The notes beneath the pieces were generated by a model. That model had not been told where the DNA came from. It saw nothing but the letters and a program-made list of their open reading frames with translations, and searched no databases. A stretch of DNA of 64,000 nucleotides from positions 1,922,001-1,986,000 of the forward strand of contig NZ_CP107020.1 in the NCBI RefSeq assembly GCF_025725725.1. The letters run 5' to 3'. The stretch comes from Brachybacterium huguangmaarense. GTDB taxonomy: Bacteria; Actinomycetota; Actinomycetes; Actinomycetales; Dermabacteraceae. A program made the position numbers and the translations under genes. Shown here one piece after another: positions 18,170 to 30,444 of this stretch (its first letter is position 1; each line of letters begins with the position of its first letter).

Positions 18170-19884
18170 TGCCCGGCCCGCTCCGGCGGCGCGTGCGAGG
18201 ACTCCCTCTGCGCCTGGCGCGGGCCCTCGACCCGCGCGGATGGTCGCTCGCCGTCCGGGTGGTGTCGGTGACCGTGCTGCTGTCGACCGTGGCGATCCTC
18301 GCGGTCGGCGCGTACCTGTCCTCCGTGATCACCGACGGGCTGTTCGAGCAGCGTCGGGACCGGGTGGTCGCGGAGTCGCTGAGCGCGCGGGAGGGCCTGC
18401 GCGACAGCCTGCAGGAGGCCTCGGGCCGTACCGCGACCCAGCGCCTGGACGCCGTGACCCAGTTCGTCCAGACGGCGCGGGCCGGCAGCGGCGTCGGCGC
18501 CGACCGCGAGATCGCGATCGTGCCCGTCGGCGCCGAGGGCAGCGTCTCCCAGATCAGCACCGATCCGTCCCTCCAGGAGCTCGTCGACGCCGACTTCTCC
18601 GCCGCCGTGGGCCGCTCGCCCGACCGGATCAGCTACAAGAGCGTGGCCATCCCCGGCGACGGACGCGACGAGCCCGGGCTGCTCCTGGGCACGCGCGTGA
18701 CGGTCGCCGGCGCGGGCAGCTACGACCTGTTCCTGCTGTACTCCCTCGAGCCCGAGCAGGAGACCCTCACCTTCATCCAGCGCGTGATCGCGGGGGGCGG
18801 CCTCGTGCTGCTCGCCCTCATGGTCGGCATCGCGATCGTGGTGGCGCGCCTCGTGTCGACGCCCCTGCGTCGCGCCGCGCTCGCCGCCGAGCGCATCGCG
18901 ACGGGGGACCTGTCCAGCCGCGTGGTCGTCTCCGGCGCCGACGAGCTCGCGCGCGTGGGCACGTCCTTCAACGAGATGGCGGAGATCCTGCAGCGCCAAG
19001 TCTCGGACCTCACGGAGCTCTCGCGCGTCCAGCAGCGCTTCGTCTCGGACGTCTCCCATGAGCTGCGCACGCCGCTGACCACGATCCGGATGGCCGCCTC
19101 GGTCCTCCACGACCAGCGCGGCTCCTTCTCCCCGGACGTCGAGCGGACCGTCGAGCTGCTGTCGACGCAGGTGACCCGCTTCGACTCCCTGCTCGAGGAG
19201 CTGCTGGAGATCTCCCGCTTCGACGCGGGCGCCGCCGTGCTCGAGGCCGTCGACACCGACCTGGGCGATCTCGCCCGCCGCGCGATCGCCGACGTCGGCG
19301 CGCTCGCCGCGACCCGCGGCTGCGAGATCCGCCTCGAGTGCGGTCCCGGTTCCCTGCACGCCGTCGTCGACCCCCGCCGGATCGACCGGATCCTGCGCAA
19401 CCTGCTCACCAACGCCCTCGAGCACGGCCCGGGCAGACCCGTGCGCGTCGAGGTCGCCGGCGACGCGGACGCCGTCGCGGTCGTCGTCCAGGACTCCGGT
19501 CCCGGCATCTCGCCGCGCGACGCGGCCCGGGTCTTCGACCGCTTCTGGCGCGCCGACCCCTCGCGCGCCCGGACGATCGGCGGCACCGGGCTGGGCCTCG
19601 CGATCTCGGTCGAGGACGCCCATCTGCACGACGGCTGGCTGCAGGCCTGGGGGCAGGTGGGCGCCGGCGCGGTGTTCCGCCTCACCCTGCCCCGCCGCCC
19701 CGGGGCCACGCTCGCCCGCTCCCCGCTCCCGCTCGAACGGGCGCTCGGGCCCGACGCCCCCTCGGGCATCCCCTCCGGGCTCGCCGCCCCGTCCGACCCC
19801 TGGGCGCCCGCGGAGACGGCGACACCGACCGGCCTGCCCGACCTCGGCGACCACGACCCCGCAGGAGGAGAGCATGCCCGCTGA
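18169..19884 (+). CDS. mtrB: Sensor histidine kinase MtrB
   Basis: A 571-aa kinase: TM1 at residues 25-55, an extracytoplasmic domain of about 150 residues, TM2 around 205-230 ([21 protein letters not shown]), a HAMP domain ([15 protein letters not shown]), the H-box [17 protein letters not shown] with the phosphorylated His near residue 296, N-box [13 protein letters not shown]1 [11 protein letters not shown] and G2 [19 protein letters not shown]. The start shares one base with the mtrA stop. The C-terminal 60 residues are Pro/Ala-rich and variable. MtrB phosphorylates MtrA and localises to septa in mycobacteria. Confidence 0.95.
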   Translation: MPGPLRRRVRGLPLRLARALDPRGWSLAVRVVSVTVLLSTVAILAVGAYLSSVITDGLFEQRRDRVVAESLSAREGLRDSLQEASGRTATQRLDAVTQFVQTARAGSGVGADREIAIVPVGAEGSVSQISTDPSLQELVDADFSAAVGRSPDRISYKSVAIPGDGRDEPGLLLGTRVTVAGAGSYDLFLLYSLEPEQETLTFIQRVIAGGGLVLLALMVGIAIVVARLVSTPLRRAALAAERIATGDLSSRVVVSGADELARVGTSFNEMAEILQRQVSDLTELSRVQQRFVSDVSHELRTPLTTIRMAASVLHDQRGSFSPDVERTVELLSTQVTRFDSLLEELLEISRFDAGAAVLEAVDTDLGDLARRAIADVGALAATRGCEIRLECGPGSLHAVVDPRRIDRILRNLLTNALEHGPGRPVRVEVAGDADAVAVVVQDSGPGISPRDAARVFDRFWRADPSRARTIGGTGLGLAISVEDAHLHDGWLQAWGQVGAGAVFRLTLPRRPGATLARSPLPLERALGPDAPSGIPSGLAAPSDPWAPAETATPTGLPDLGDHDPAGGEHAR

Positions 19885-21589
19885 CCGTCCGTGCCCTGCG
19901 CGCCGCGTCGTCCTCCGCCTCGGGGCGGCGGGCGCGGTCGCGGCGACCGCCGCGTGCGCCCGGATCCCGCGCAGCTCCTCGGTCGACTCGACGCCCGTCG
20001 GCGATGCGCAGGACGTCGGCGCGCCCTACGTGCAGCCGCGCCCGCCCGCCGACGGCGCGAGCCCCGTCGAGATCGTGACGGGATTCGTGCAGGCCGGCGT
20101 CGGCATCGACGACGACTTCGCGGTCGCCCGCTCCTATCTCACGGCCGACGCGCGCCGGAGCTGGGAGCCGACCGCCGCCGTGACGGTGTACTCGGGGGGC
20201 CAGGAGTTCGACGCCGCGTCCACCGGCACCGGGAGCGTCAAGCTGTCCGTCGAGGCCGTGGCCCAGGTCGACGCCCAGGGCGTGCGCACCGTGCTGGCCG
20301 CGACCTCGGCGCGGGAGATCGACATCGCCCTCGAGCAGGTCGACGGGCAGTGGCGGATCAGCCGCCCGCCGGCCGGGATCTTCCTGTCCGAGCAGGCCTT
20401 CGAGATCCTGTTCACCCCGGGGCGGCTGTACTTCCCCGAGCCCCGCCGGCGCCACCTCGTGCCCGACGTGCGCTGGGTGACCTCGCAGGGGCAGGCGGCG
20501 GCGCTGCTCCGCCAGCTCGGCGGCGGCCCGGCCCCGTGGCTCGCCGCGGCGGTCGCCTCGGCCGTGCCCGCCGCCCTCGGGACCGAGCGCAGCACCGTCT
20601 CGACGGACCGTCTGGGCGCCGTGCAGGTCACGCTCCCGGCCGCGATCGCGGCGATGGACCGCCAGGAGCGCGCCGTCGCGCTGGCCCAGATCACCGCGAC
20701 CCTGCGCTCCCTGCCGCTGCTGGGCGAGGCGAGCCTCGTCTCCGGCGGTGAGCAGCTCGTGGTCGACCCGGCCCTCGAGCTCGCGCGGGCCCTGCCCGGT
20801 CACCGGCCGCTCGGAGCCGGGGCCACCGGGATCGTCACCCTCGCCGAGGGCGGCGCCGCGCCCGCGCCGCTCGTCCCCGACCTCGCGGCGACCGCGCTGC
20901 GCGACCCGGCGCTGTCGTCCGCGGGCGTGCAGGCCGCCGCGCTCGCCGACGACGGCCACACCCTCCTCATCGCGACCACCGACTCCTCGGCGCCCGTGCG
21001 CACGGTCGCACCCGGGACCGTGCTCGCGGGGCCGTGCATCGACGACCTCGGCTACGTCTGGACCGCCCCGCGGGACACGAGCGGCGCCGTCGAGGCCTTC
21101 GTCGGCGCCGACGTCTCACGGGACGTGCGGCTCGACGCCCCCTGGCTCGTGGGACGCGAGCCGGTCTGGCTGCACCTGGCCCCCGACGCGACCCGGCTGG
21201 TGGTTCTCTCGGACGGCCCGGACTCCGCGCGGATCGACCTGTGCGCCGTCGCCCGGGACGCCCAGGGCACGCCGACGGCGCTCACCGAGCCGGTGACCGT
21301 GCCGACGGGCGCCGCCGACCTCACGAGCCTGGTCCAGGCCACGTGGTACGACGAGGTCGCCGTGATCCTGCTGGGCGCGGACGCCGACGGGGCGCCGCGC
21401 GCCGTCGTGGACGACCTGGCCACGGGCGCCGAGAGCCTGCCCGCCCCGCCCGTCGGCACCACCCGCCTGGCGGGCAGCGCGACGGCCGGGGTCATCTTCA
21501 GCTCGACCGACGAGCCGTCGCTGGCCCGCAGCGACGGCTCCACCTGGAGCTTCCTCTCCGAGCCCGCGAGCTGCCCCTCGTTCTACTGA
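19874..21589 (+). CDS. lpqB: Lipoprotein LpqB
   Basis: A 571-aa lipoprotein. A twin-Arg-like basic N-terminus ([11 protein letters not shown]) and hydrophobic [11 protein letters not shown] end in the lipobox cysteine near residue 28. A GerMN domain covers about residues 190-310 and a degenerate beta-propeller the C-terminal half, the arrangement of LpqB. LpqB binds the MtrB sensor domain and tunes MtrA phosphorylation. It overlaps mtrB by 11 bases and ends with a Cys-containing tail (EPASCPSFY). Confidence 0.93.
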   Translation: MPADRPCPARRVVLRLGAAGAVAATAACARIPRSSSVDSTPVGDAQDVGAPYVQPRPPADGASPVEIVTGFVQAGVGIDDDFAVARSYLTADARRSWEPTAAVTVYSGGQEFDAASTGTGSVKLSVEAVAQVDAQGVRTVLAATSAREIDIALEQVDGQWRISRPPAGIFLSEQAFEILFTPGRLYFPEPRRRHLVPDVRWVTSQGQAAALLRQLGGGPAPWLAAAVASAVPAALGTERSTVSTDRLGAVQVTLPAAIAAMDRQERAVALAQITATLRSLPLLGEASLVSGGEQLVVDPALELARALPGHRPLGAGATGIVTLAEGGAAPAPLVPDLAATALRDPALSSAGVQAAALADDGHTLLIATTDSSAPVRTVAPGTVLAGPCIDDLGYVWTAPRDTSGAVEAFVGADVSRDVRLDAPWLVGREPVWLHLAPDATRLVVLSDGPDSARIDLCAVARDAQGTPTALTEPVTVPTGAADLTSLVQATWYDEVAVILLGADADGAPRAVVDDLATGAESLPAPPVGTTRLAGSATAGVIFSSTDEPSLARSDGSTWSFLSEPASCPSFY

Positions 21590-21674
21590 GCGCCGCGGCG
21601 CCCGCCGGCCCTCCCCACGCCGGGGTCGTCCACCGGGGCCGACGCCGCGCCGCGCACGCTGCTGTGATCGGACC

Positions 21675-22553
21675 ATGACGGACGGGGCCGAGGAGCAGGG
21701 CACGGCGCGAGGGATCTGCGCGACGCTGCGCACGGCCCTGATCCGCGCCGCGCGCGACACCGCCGGGCTCGTCGTGCCGATCGTGTGCCCGTGCGGCGTC
21801 GAGGGGACGATCCCGTGCGCCCGGTGCGCCGCGAGCCTCGCGGTCGCCCCACGACGGGTCGAGGCCGTCTGCTCCGCGCTCCAGGTGCTCACCGCCGCCG
21901 ACGCCCGCGGCGGGACCGCCGACTTCTCACCCCTGCTGCCGGTGCTCGCCCTCGGCGAGCACACGGGCGATCTGCGCCGGCTCGTCCTGGCCTGGAAGAA
22001 CGGCGGCCAGCTGTGCCTCGCGCGACCCTTCGGCCGGGCCCTCGCACCCGCCCTCGGACGCCTCGCAGCCGGCGCGGGGACCGCCGTGGGGACCGGCACG
22101 GCGGCCGTGGCCGGGACCGGGGGAGAGGGCGGCGTCGCGGGCCTCGCCCTCGTGCCGGTGCCCTCGAGCCTCGCGCACCGGCTGCGTCGCGGCGAGGACC
22201 ACACCGCGATGCTCGCCGCCGAGATCGCACGGGAGGCGGGCGGCGAGGTCGTGCGCGCCCTCGCCCTGGGCGGCGGCACCCAGGCCGGCAAGGGCGCGCG
22301 CGAGCGCCGCGCGGGGCGCCGGGACCGGATGCGGGTGCGGCGGGCGGGGCGCGAGCCGCGGCAGGCGGTCCTCGTCGACGACGTCGTGACCACCGGGGCC
22401 ACCCTGCGCGGCGCGCGCGACGCCCTGCTCGCGCACGGCTGGAGCGTGCACGGCGCCCTCGTCCTCGCCGCGGCGCGGGTGCCCGGCGGCGCCGTCGAGG
22501 TGCCCGGGACGGGCGCGGCGGACGAGGGTGTCCGGAACCTGGGAAGAAGGTGA
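21675..22553 (+). CDS. ComF family protein (phosphoribosyltransferase-like)
   Basis: A 292-aa protein: the N-terminal zinc ribbon CPCGVEGTIPCARCAA, YKN-like LRRLVLAWKNGGQ, LVPVPSSLAHRLRRGEDHTAMLA, then the PRPP-binding loop AVLVDDVVTTGATLRGARDALL. ComF homologues support DNA uptake in Bacillus, but most actinobacterial copies have an unknown role. The same gene sits between lpqB and the hibernation factor in mycobacteria (Rv3242c). An Ala/Gly/Thr-rich insert of about 25 residues (GAGTAVGTGTAAVAGTGGEG) lies ahead of the PRT core. Confidence 0.9.
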   Translation: MTDGAEEQGTARGICATLRTALIRAARDTAGLVVPIVCPCGVEGTIPCARCAASLAVAPRRVEAVCSALQVLTAADARGGTADFSPLLPVLALGEHTGDLRRLVLAWKNGGQLCLARPFGRALAPALGRLAAGAGTAVGTGTAAVAGTGGEGGVAGLALVPVPSSLAHRLRRGEDHTAMLAAEIAREAGGEVVRALALGGGTQAGKGARERRAGRRDRMRVRRAGREPRQAVLVDDVVTTGATLRGARDALLAHGWSVHGALVLAAARVPGGAVEVPGTGAADEGVRNLGRR

Positions 22554-22685
22554 GACGCACACCACAGGGCATGGCATGCTGGTCCTTCCAGCAGATGCCC
22601 TCGAGCTCGAGGAGGTGCCCTTCCATCCCACGCCACGCGGCCGGGCGGACGAAGCGGCCGCGACCCGAGTCAAGGAGGAAACGTC

Positions 22686-23339
22686 ATGGAGATCAACGTC
22701 GTCGGACGCCATATGGATGTCCCCGACCGCTTTCGTCGCCACCTGGAGGACAAGCTCGACAAGGTCACCCAGCTCGCGCCCGCGGCGCTCAGGGTGGATG
22801 TCGAGGTCTCCCAGGAGAAGAACCCGCGCCAGAGCGAGCTGAGCGACCGCGTGGAGCTGACCGTCCACGACCGCGGCGCGGTGATCCGCTCCGAGGCCCG
22901 CGCCGATGACCTGTACGCCGCCCTCGACGTCGCCTACGGCAAGCTGCTCGAGCGCCTCCGCCGCGCCCGGGACCGCCGCAAGGACCACCGCCGCGGCCGT
23001 GAGCGCTCGCACTCCGCTCCCGAGACCGTGCGCACGATGACTCCCGCCGAGGGCATCGAGACGATCGGCGCCACCGCCGGGGACGAGACGACCGTGGAGG
23101 CCGTGCTCGGCGTCGACGGCGAGAGCCCGATCGTGATCCGCGAGAAGCGGCATGCCGCGACCCCCATGTCGATCGACGACGCGCTCTACCGGATGGAGCT
23201 CGTCGGCCACGACTTCTTCCTGTTCATCGACGAGGGGACCGGCAACCCCAAGGTGGTCTACCGCCGCAAGGGCTGGGACTACGGCGTGATCGAGCTCGAG
23301 GCCGGCGCCGCCGAGCCGCAGGAAGCCGACGCCTCCTGA
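22686..23339 (+). CDS. hpf: Ribosome hibernation promoting factor, long form
   Basis: A 217-aa protein. Residues 1-100 are the S30AE/YfiA domain (MEINVVGRHMDVPDRFRRHLEDKLDKV; DDLYAALDVAYGKLLERLRR); a basic linker follows; residues 155-205 are the C-terminal dimerisation domain (PMSIDDALYRMELVGHDFFL, VVYRRKGWDYGVIELE). Long HPF dimerises 70S ribosomes into inactive 100S particles in stationary phase. A good RBS (AAGGAGG) precedes ATG 22686. Ends at a GC-rich terminator. Confidence 0.95.
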   Translation: MEINVVGRHMDVPDRFRRHLEDKLDKVTQLAPAALRVDVEVSQEKNPRQSELSDRVELTVHDRGAVIRSEARADDLYAALDVAYGKLLERLRRARDRRKDHRRGRERSHSAPETVRTMTPAEGIETIGATAGDETTVEAVLGVDGESPIVIREKRHAATPMSIDDALYRMELVGHDFFLFIDEGTGNPKVVYRRKGWDYGVIELEAGAAEPQEADAS

Positions 23340-23357
23340 CCCGTCCGGGACGACCGA

Positions 23358-23400
23358 CACGGCCGCGCGGACCCGGCACGGACCGGGCCGCGCGGCCGTG
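23358..23400 (+). terminator. Hairpin terminator after hpf
   Basis: A 13-bp perfect stem (23358-23370 with 23388-23400, arm CACGGCCGCGCGG) with a 17-base loop lies 19 bases after the hpf stop. No T-run follows, as is common in high-GC actinobacteria. Confidence 0.7.
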
Positions 23401-23422
23401 CCGTGTCCGGCGGCGCCCGACG

Positions 23423-23468
23423 CCCCGACCGTCGGAGGGCGCTGACCCCGACCGTCGGAGGGCGCTGA
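23423..23468 (+). repeat. Perfect 23-bp tandem duplication
   Basis: Two head-to-tail copies of a 23-bp unit, beginning CCCCGACCGTCGG and ending GGGCGCTGA, occupy 23423-23445 and 23446-23468. They lie just upstream of a possible -10 (TAGGTT at 23469-23474) for the next gene. Confidence 0.85.
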
Positions 23469-23540
23469 TAGGTTCCGGCGCGTGGCACGGAAGGGGCAGA
23501 TCCCGCCGTGCGCGCGCCGTCCGCGACCCGAGGAGACCTC

Positions 23541-24821
23541 ATGCCCGACCGTGTGACCTGGGCGCAGGCCCGCCGCATCGCCCTGCGCAGCCAGGGCATC
23601 GGACGCGGCCGCCGCGAGGCGGCGCCCGACCGCCGGTCGAGCCGCGAGGCCCTGCGTCGCACGATCGCCCGCACCCACCTGCTCCAGATCGACTCGGTCA
23701 GCGTCTTCGCCCGCGCCCACCACATGCCCGTCTTCACCCGTGCCGGGCGCTGGGACCCCGCCGTGCTCGACACCGCCTCCGCGCCGGGGCCGCGCCGCCT
23801 GCTCGTCGAGTCCCTCGCGCACGAGGCCGCCTACACGACCCTGCCCGTGCACGACCTGCTCGCGTTCCGGCGCCGCCGAGCCGCCCGGAAGGACTGGGGC
23901 GCCGTGCGCCGCGCTGCGGGCGCCGACCCCGACGTGCTCGCGGGCATCGAGCGCACGATCGCCGAGCACGGCCCCGTGAGCGCCGCCGCCGTCTCGCGTC
24001 TGCGCGGCGACGACCGCAAGCCCGAGCAGGGATGGGGATGGCGACGCACCGACACCCAGTGGATCGTCGAGTACCTGTTCCGCAGCGGCCGCCTGGACTG
24101 CGTGGGCCGCAACGCGGCGTTCGAGCGCCTCTACATCCTCGCCGAGGACCGTGCGGCCGCGCCGCTCGAGCTCGACGTCGGCGCGTTCGAGCCCGATGCC
24201 CCGGACGAGGACCCGGCGGCGGTGCTCGAGCTGGCCCGGCGCGCCGCGGCGGCCCTGGGCATCGCCACGCCCGCCGACATCGCCGACTACTTCCGCCTGC
24301 CGCAGCGCGAGGTCGCCCCCGCCCTCGCGACCCTGCGCGCGAGCGGCGAGCTGCGCACGGTGGCCGTCGGCCACCCCCGCGGTGACCGGGAGATGCTGCG
24401 CTGGCACGAGGCGCCCTCGGCGGCGCCCGTCGCCGCCGAGGCCCTCGTGAGCCCCTTCGACCCCGTCGCCTTCTTCCGCCGGCGCCTCGCAGAGCTGTTC
24501 GACGTCGAGTACCGCATCGGCATCTACACGCCGCGCGAGCAGCGCACCCACGGCTACTACCCGCTGCCCTTCCTGCTCGGTGACCGCTTCGAGGCCCGCG
24601 TGGACCTGCGCGCGGACCGCGCCCGCGGCGTGCTCGAGGTGTGCGAGGTCCATCGCGAGCCGCTCGTGCACCTCGGCCGGCGCCACCGCCCCGAGCCTGC
24701 GGCCGTCGCCCGGGCGCTGGCCCGAGAGCTCGAGCGCGCGGCCGCCTGGCAGGGCCTCACCGCGATCGAGGTCAGGCCCCTCGGGGACCTCGCGCCCGGG
24801 CTCGCCGCCGCCCTCACCTGA
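23541..24821 (+). CDS. Winged-helix AlkZ/YcaQ-like DNA glycosylase family protein (HTH_42)
   Basis: A 426-aa protein of the winged-helix DNA glycosylase superfamily: THLLQIDSVSVFARAHHMPVFTR near residue 50, LVESLAHEAAYTTLPVHDLLAF near 95, LGIATPADIADYFRLP near 240 and VSPFDPVAFFRRRLAELFDVEYRIGIYTP near 300, ending with ALARELERAAAWQGL. The Gln-x-Asp in LLQIDSV occupies the catalytic QxQ/QxD position of AlkZ/YcaQ enzymes, which unhook DNA interstrand crosslinks. ATG 23541 has AGGAG ten bases upstream. The repair activity is inferred from family membership. Confidence 0.82.
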   Translation: MPDRVTWAQARRIALRSQGIGRGRREAAPDRRSSREALRRTIARTHLLQIDSVSVFARAHHMPVFTRAGRWDPAVLDTASAPGPRRLLVESLAHEAAYTTLPVHDLLAFRRRRAARKDWGAVRRAAGADPDVLAGIERTIAEHGPVSAAAVSRLRGDDRKPEQGWGWRRTDTQWIVEYLFRSGRLDCVGRNAAFERLYILAEDRAAAPLELDVGAFEPDAPDEDPAAVLELARRAAAALGIATPADIADYFRLPQREVAPALATLRASGELRTVAVGHPRGDREMLRWHEAPSAAPVAAEALVSPFDPVAFFRRRLAELFDVEYRIGIYTPREQRTHGYYPLPFLLGDRFEARVDLRADRARGVLEVCEVHREPLVHLGRRHRPEPAAVARALARELERAAAWQGLTAIEVRPLGDLAPGLAAALT

Positions 24822-25029
24822 GAGCGGTGCCCGGCGCCGTCGTCCGGAGCGGCGCAGACCCTCCCGGGGCGATGAGGCACACGCGCCGTAGGATGGACCG
24901 CGGCCCGTCTGCCACACTGGACGGCGCATCCGGGCGCGTGGACCTGCGCCCAGCTGGACACCACCGGCCGCAGCGGCCGGTCCGACGATCCGGGACGGGC
25001 CCTGCCCGGCCCGCGAATGGGGAGCACGA

Positions 25030-27831
<2,802 letters not shown>

Positions 27832-27994
27832 CGACGCTCGGGCGCCGGGATCGCCATGTCCGAGGAGGGCGGGGCGTCCGCGGTGTCCGGCGGGACGCGG
27901 GGCGTCTGCGAAGGGGACGCAACAGAGCCTGCGGTCGCGGTGACCGACGGCCGGTGTCTCGTCTCGGTGCCGCGCGAGAGACGAGGAGGTCGTG

Positions 27995-28213
27995 ATGGCC
28001 CGCAGACGAATCGACTGTGACGGCGAGGTCTTCGAGGTGTCGTCCGGCCCGCAGGGCACGACCCATGACACGTGGATCTCCGGCCCTCACGACGGGTACG
28101 GTTTCAGCTCGTCGAGCTCGAGCGGGCGTTCGCCGACCCCTGCCGAGCACGTGGAGAGCACCCGCGACTTTCTCGCGCTGATCGACCGCGACACCGGTTA
28201 CATCGAGGACTGA
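27995..28213 (+). CDS. Small hypothetical protein (72 aa)
   Basis: The ATG at 27995 has GAGGAGG six bases upstream; a GTG three bases earlier is too close to that RBS. The product begins basic (ARRRIDCDGEVFEVSSGPQG), has a Ser run (GFSSSSSSGR) and ends acidic (RDFLALIDRDTGYIED). No domain is recognised. The spacing downstream of secA and the strong RBS argue that it is expressed. Function unknown. Confidence 0.6.
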   Translation: MARRRIDCDGEVFEVSSGPQGTTHDTWISGPHDGYGFSSSSSSGRSPTPAEHVESTRDFLALIDRDTGYIED

Positions 28214-28239
28214 GCCGACGGACGCGCAGCTCGCGGAGC

Positions 28240-28650
28240 TCATCCGATCTCGAGCACGGTGACCTTCCAGCCGCGCGGGCGCAGCTCCCAGCGCATGGCG
28301 ATGAAGCGTGCGCGGCCGGTCTCGAGCAGGACGGCGCTCGCCTCGACCGTCGTCTCGTTGACGACACATGTGCGCACCCCGCGCAGCACGACCCGGGAGG
28401 GCAGTGCTCGCACGGCGCTCGCGCTCGTGGCCCGCAGACGGCGTGTGAGGTGCGCGCGACGCTCGAGCATCGTGGTGATCTCCGGTGTGACCAGGCGGGA
28501 CAGGGTGGCCACGGGACGCTGGTCGCGGATGATCTCGACCGCGAAGCGGGCGACGGACTCGACCATGCGCTCGGCGGTGCGGGGATCCTCGAGGGGAAGG
28601 GGAACGCCGCTCGTGTCGGCGGCGACGGGACGCTGATCGGTCGCGGTCAT
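28240..28650 (-). CDS. Rv3235 family protein (DUF6459)
   Basis: A 136-aa protein with the family core AERMVESVARFAVEIIRDQRPVATLSRLVTPEITTML, then TCVVNETTVEASAVL and RFIAMRWELRPRGWKVTVLEIG. This small alpha/beta fold is found only in actinobacteria close to secA; its role is unknown. ATG 28650 overlaps the stop of the LysM gene by four bases, so the pair is an operon. The name Rv3235 family follows the mycobacterial homologue. Confidence 0.85.
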   Translation of the reverse strand: MTATDQRPVAADTSGVPLPLEDPRTAERMVESVARFAVEIIRDQRPVATLSRLVTPEITTMLERRAHLTRRLRATSASAVRALPSRVVLRGVRTCVVNETTVEASAVLLETGRARFIAMRWELRPRGWKVTVLEIG

Positions 28651-29681
28651 CTCGGCTCCTGGTGGGATGCGCTCTCGGTGGCGGGGAAGCCGGCCGGGAC
28701 GGTGAGCCGCTGTCCCGGTTCGATGTGGTCGGGATCGGCCCCGATCACGGTGCGGTTGGTCTCGTAGAGGATCGGCCAGGCGGCGGCCACGTCCGCGTCG
28801 GCGTCGGGCGCCGGTCCCAGCAGGTCGTCGGTGATGTCCCACAGGCAGTCGCCGCGCTCGACGACGACGATGCGCGGTGCCTGCTCGGGCCTGGCACGCC
28901 CGGGGGCCTCGGCCCGAGGCGGCATGGCCGCGTCCGACGACGTGGGGGCCTGCCCGGCATCGGGGGCCTGCCCGGGGTCGGGGGCGGGCTGCGCCCAGCC
29001 GAGAGGCGGAAGGTCCGAGCCGTCGGGCTGAGAGGGTATGGACGGGGACGGGGACGGAACTGTCGCGTCGTCCCTCTCGTCGCCGCCCGTCTCGTCGCCG
29101 TGCTCGTCGTCTGCGGGGAGAGCGGGGGCCGTCGTGCCGAGCAGGGCTGCGGAGAGAGCGGCGTGGTCGGCCAGGAGCCCGGGCGCGCGGATCGCCGCGG
29201 TGCCCGCGGTGTCGTCGAGCACGCTGCCGGCTCCGGGGTCGGCGACGGCGGCCACGGCGGGCGGCGCCGCGTCCGCGGCCGGCTCGGCGTGGGCGACGGC
29301 CACGGACAGCCCGGAGGCGGCCGAGGCCACCATCGCCGACGCGGCGATCCGGCGCGCGAGCGACGGGGCGAGCGTGCCCAGCAGCGTGAGACCCCTGCGG
29401 CCCGCGGCGCCACGGCCTCGTGATACCAGGACGACGGTCGCGAGAGTGCCGATCACGGTGAGGTAGGCGCATGCGAGCGCGGTCGCCGCGGTGAGGACGG
29501 CGAGGAGTCCGAGGAGCAGCGCCGGCTCTCCGGTGAGCGCCCCCGCCGTCACGCCGGTGCGGGCGGCCGCGGCCGCCGCGATCACGGAGCCTGCCGCGGC
29601 GAGCAGCGTGCCGGCCACGGTCGCCGTCGTCCGCGCGAAGACCGACGCGGCCGTCTCGGACGCACCCCGGGATCCGTTCAT
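28647..29681 (-). CDS. LysM peptidoglycan-binding domain membrane protein
   Basis: A 344-aa protein: two TM helices near the N-terminus (VAGTLLAAAGSVIAAAAAA; LLLGLLAVLTAATALACAYL), a third around residue 115 ending in AVAHAEP, a long Pro/Ala/Asp/Gly-rich extracytoplasmic linker, and a C-terminal LysM domain from residue 270 (IVVVERGDCLWDITDDLLG, WPILYETNRTVIG, IEPGQRLTVP). It probably anchors the membrane to peptidoglycan. ATG 29681 is chosen because hydrophobic segments follow directly; the longer frame runs through the phased repeat upstream. Confidence 0.85.
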   Translation of the reverse strand: MNGSRGASETAASVFARTTATVAGTLLAAAGSVIAAAAAARTGVTAGALTGEPALLLGLLAVLTAATALACAYLTVIGTLATVVLVSRGRGAAGRRGLTLLGTLAPSLARRIAASAMVASAASGLSVAVAHAEPAADAAPPAVAAVADPGAGSVLDDTAGTAAIRAPGLLADHAALSAALLGTTAPALPADDEHGDETGGDERDDATVPSPSPSIPSQPDGSDLPPLGWAQPAPDPGQAPDAGQAPTSSDAAMPPRAEAPGRARPEQAPRIVVVERGDCLWDITDDLLGPAPDADADVAAAWPILYETNRTVIGADPDHIEPGQRLTVPAGFPATESASHQEPR

Positions 29682-29703
29682 CCTGCCCCACCCCCATCGT
29701 GTC

Positions 29704-29731
29704 GTTTGATGCAGTTTGATGTCATGTGATG
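29704..29731. repeat. Three 10-bp-phased TTTGATG-type repeats in a divergent promoter region
   Basis: GTTTGATG at 29704-29711 and 29714-29721 and ATGTGATG at 29724-29731 repeat with exactly one helical turn spacing; a looser fourth copy (GTTGAATGG) follows. The patch is AT-rich against high-GC surroundings and lies 23-50 bases upstream of the LysM gene. Head-to-tail repeats with this pitch suit a BldC/MerR-like protein that polymerises on DNA. Confidence 0.55.
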
Positions 29732-29834
29732 TTGAATGGACCCTAGCCGCGCGTGATCGTGTGCACAAGAGGGCTGACGGCTCGGGGCATCGATCGGACA
29801 CCTCGCCGCCGACGGGGACACACCTGGTCGCCGC

Positions 29835-29840
29835 TACAGT
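29835..29840 (+). promoter_or_regulatory. Candidate -10 for a leaderless transcript
   Basis: TACAGT, six bases, then GTG at 29847: the leaderless pattern. It supports the GTG rather than the ATG two codons later. Confidence 0.45.
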
Positions 29841-29846
29841 GAACGC

Positions 29847-30395
29847 GTGTCGATGGACGGGATGTTCGAGGATCTCGAGGGGCGCCTCGCGCATCTCGAG
29901 GATCAGCAGATGCGGGCGACCGCCGAGGACCTCGCCCGGGCCGAGCGGAGCCAGGTGGCGCTCGTCGACCGGCTCCGCGCCGCCGAGGGGCTGCCGCTCG
30001 TCGTGCATCTCACGGTGGGAGGCTCCGTCGAGGGACCGGTCGCGGAGATCGGCCGCACCTGGATGATGCTGGGCCGCGAGCACGATCGTGGGGCGCGCGC
30101 GGTGATCCCGCTCGCCCAGGTCACGTCGATCGAGGGACTGCCCGCCCGGGCACGACCCGCTCCGGCCTCTCCGCTGGGCGCACGACCGCTCACCTCGGTG
30201 CTGCGCCGGATCGCCCGCGACCGCTCCCTGGTGCGGGTGCAGACGCCCTCGGCGACGCTGCCGGGTCGACTCGCGAGCGTCGGGGAGGACTTCGTGGACA
30301 TCGTGTCCCTGCCGACGGGGGAGCGGGGCGCGGTGGCGGGCGGCGGCATCTCGACGATCCCCCTCGCCGCGATCGTCCTCGTCTCGCTCGACTGA
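29847..30395 (+). CDS. Conserved actinobacterial hypothetical protein (182 aa)
   Basis: Residues 1-45 form an amphipathic helix (MFEDLEGRLAHLEDQQMRATAEDLARAE); the rest is beta-rich with LVVHLTVGGSVEGPVAEIGRTWMML and LPGRLASVGEDFVDIVSL, two repeats that look like small SH3/Sm-like barrels. Arg/Pro-rich loops join them. No catalytic motif is present. The leaderless spacing behind TACAGT fixes the GTG start. It is followed by the convergent HTH gene. Function unknown. Confidence 0.75.
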   Translation: MSMDGMFEDLEGRLAHLEDQQMRATAEDLARAERSQVALVDRLRAAEGLPLVVHLTVGGSVEGPVAEIGRTWMMLGREHDRGARAVIPLAQVTSIEGLPARARPAPASPLGARPLTSVLRRIARDRSLVRVQTPSATLPGRLASVGEDFVDIVSLPTGERGAVAGGGISTIPLAAIVLVSLD

Positions 30396-30444
30396 GGTCG
30401 CGAGTCAGGCCGCGGCTCCGCGCCTCGCGGGCGCAGCGGTCAGC

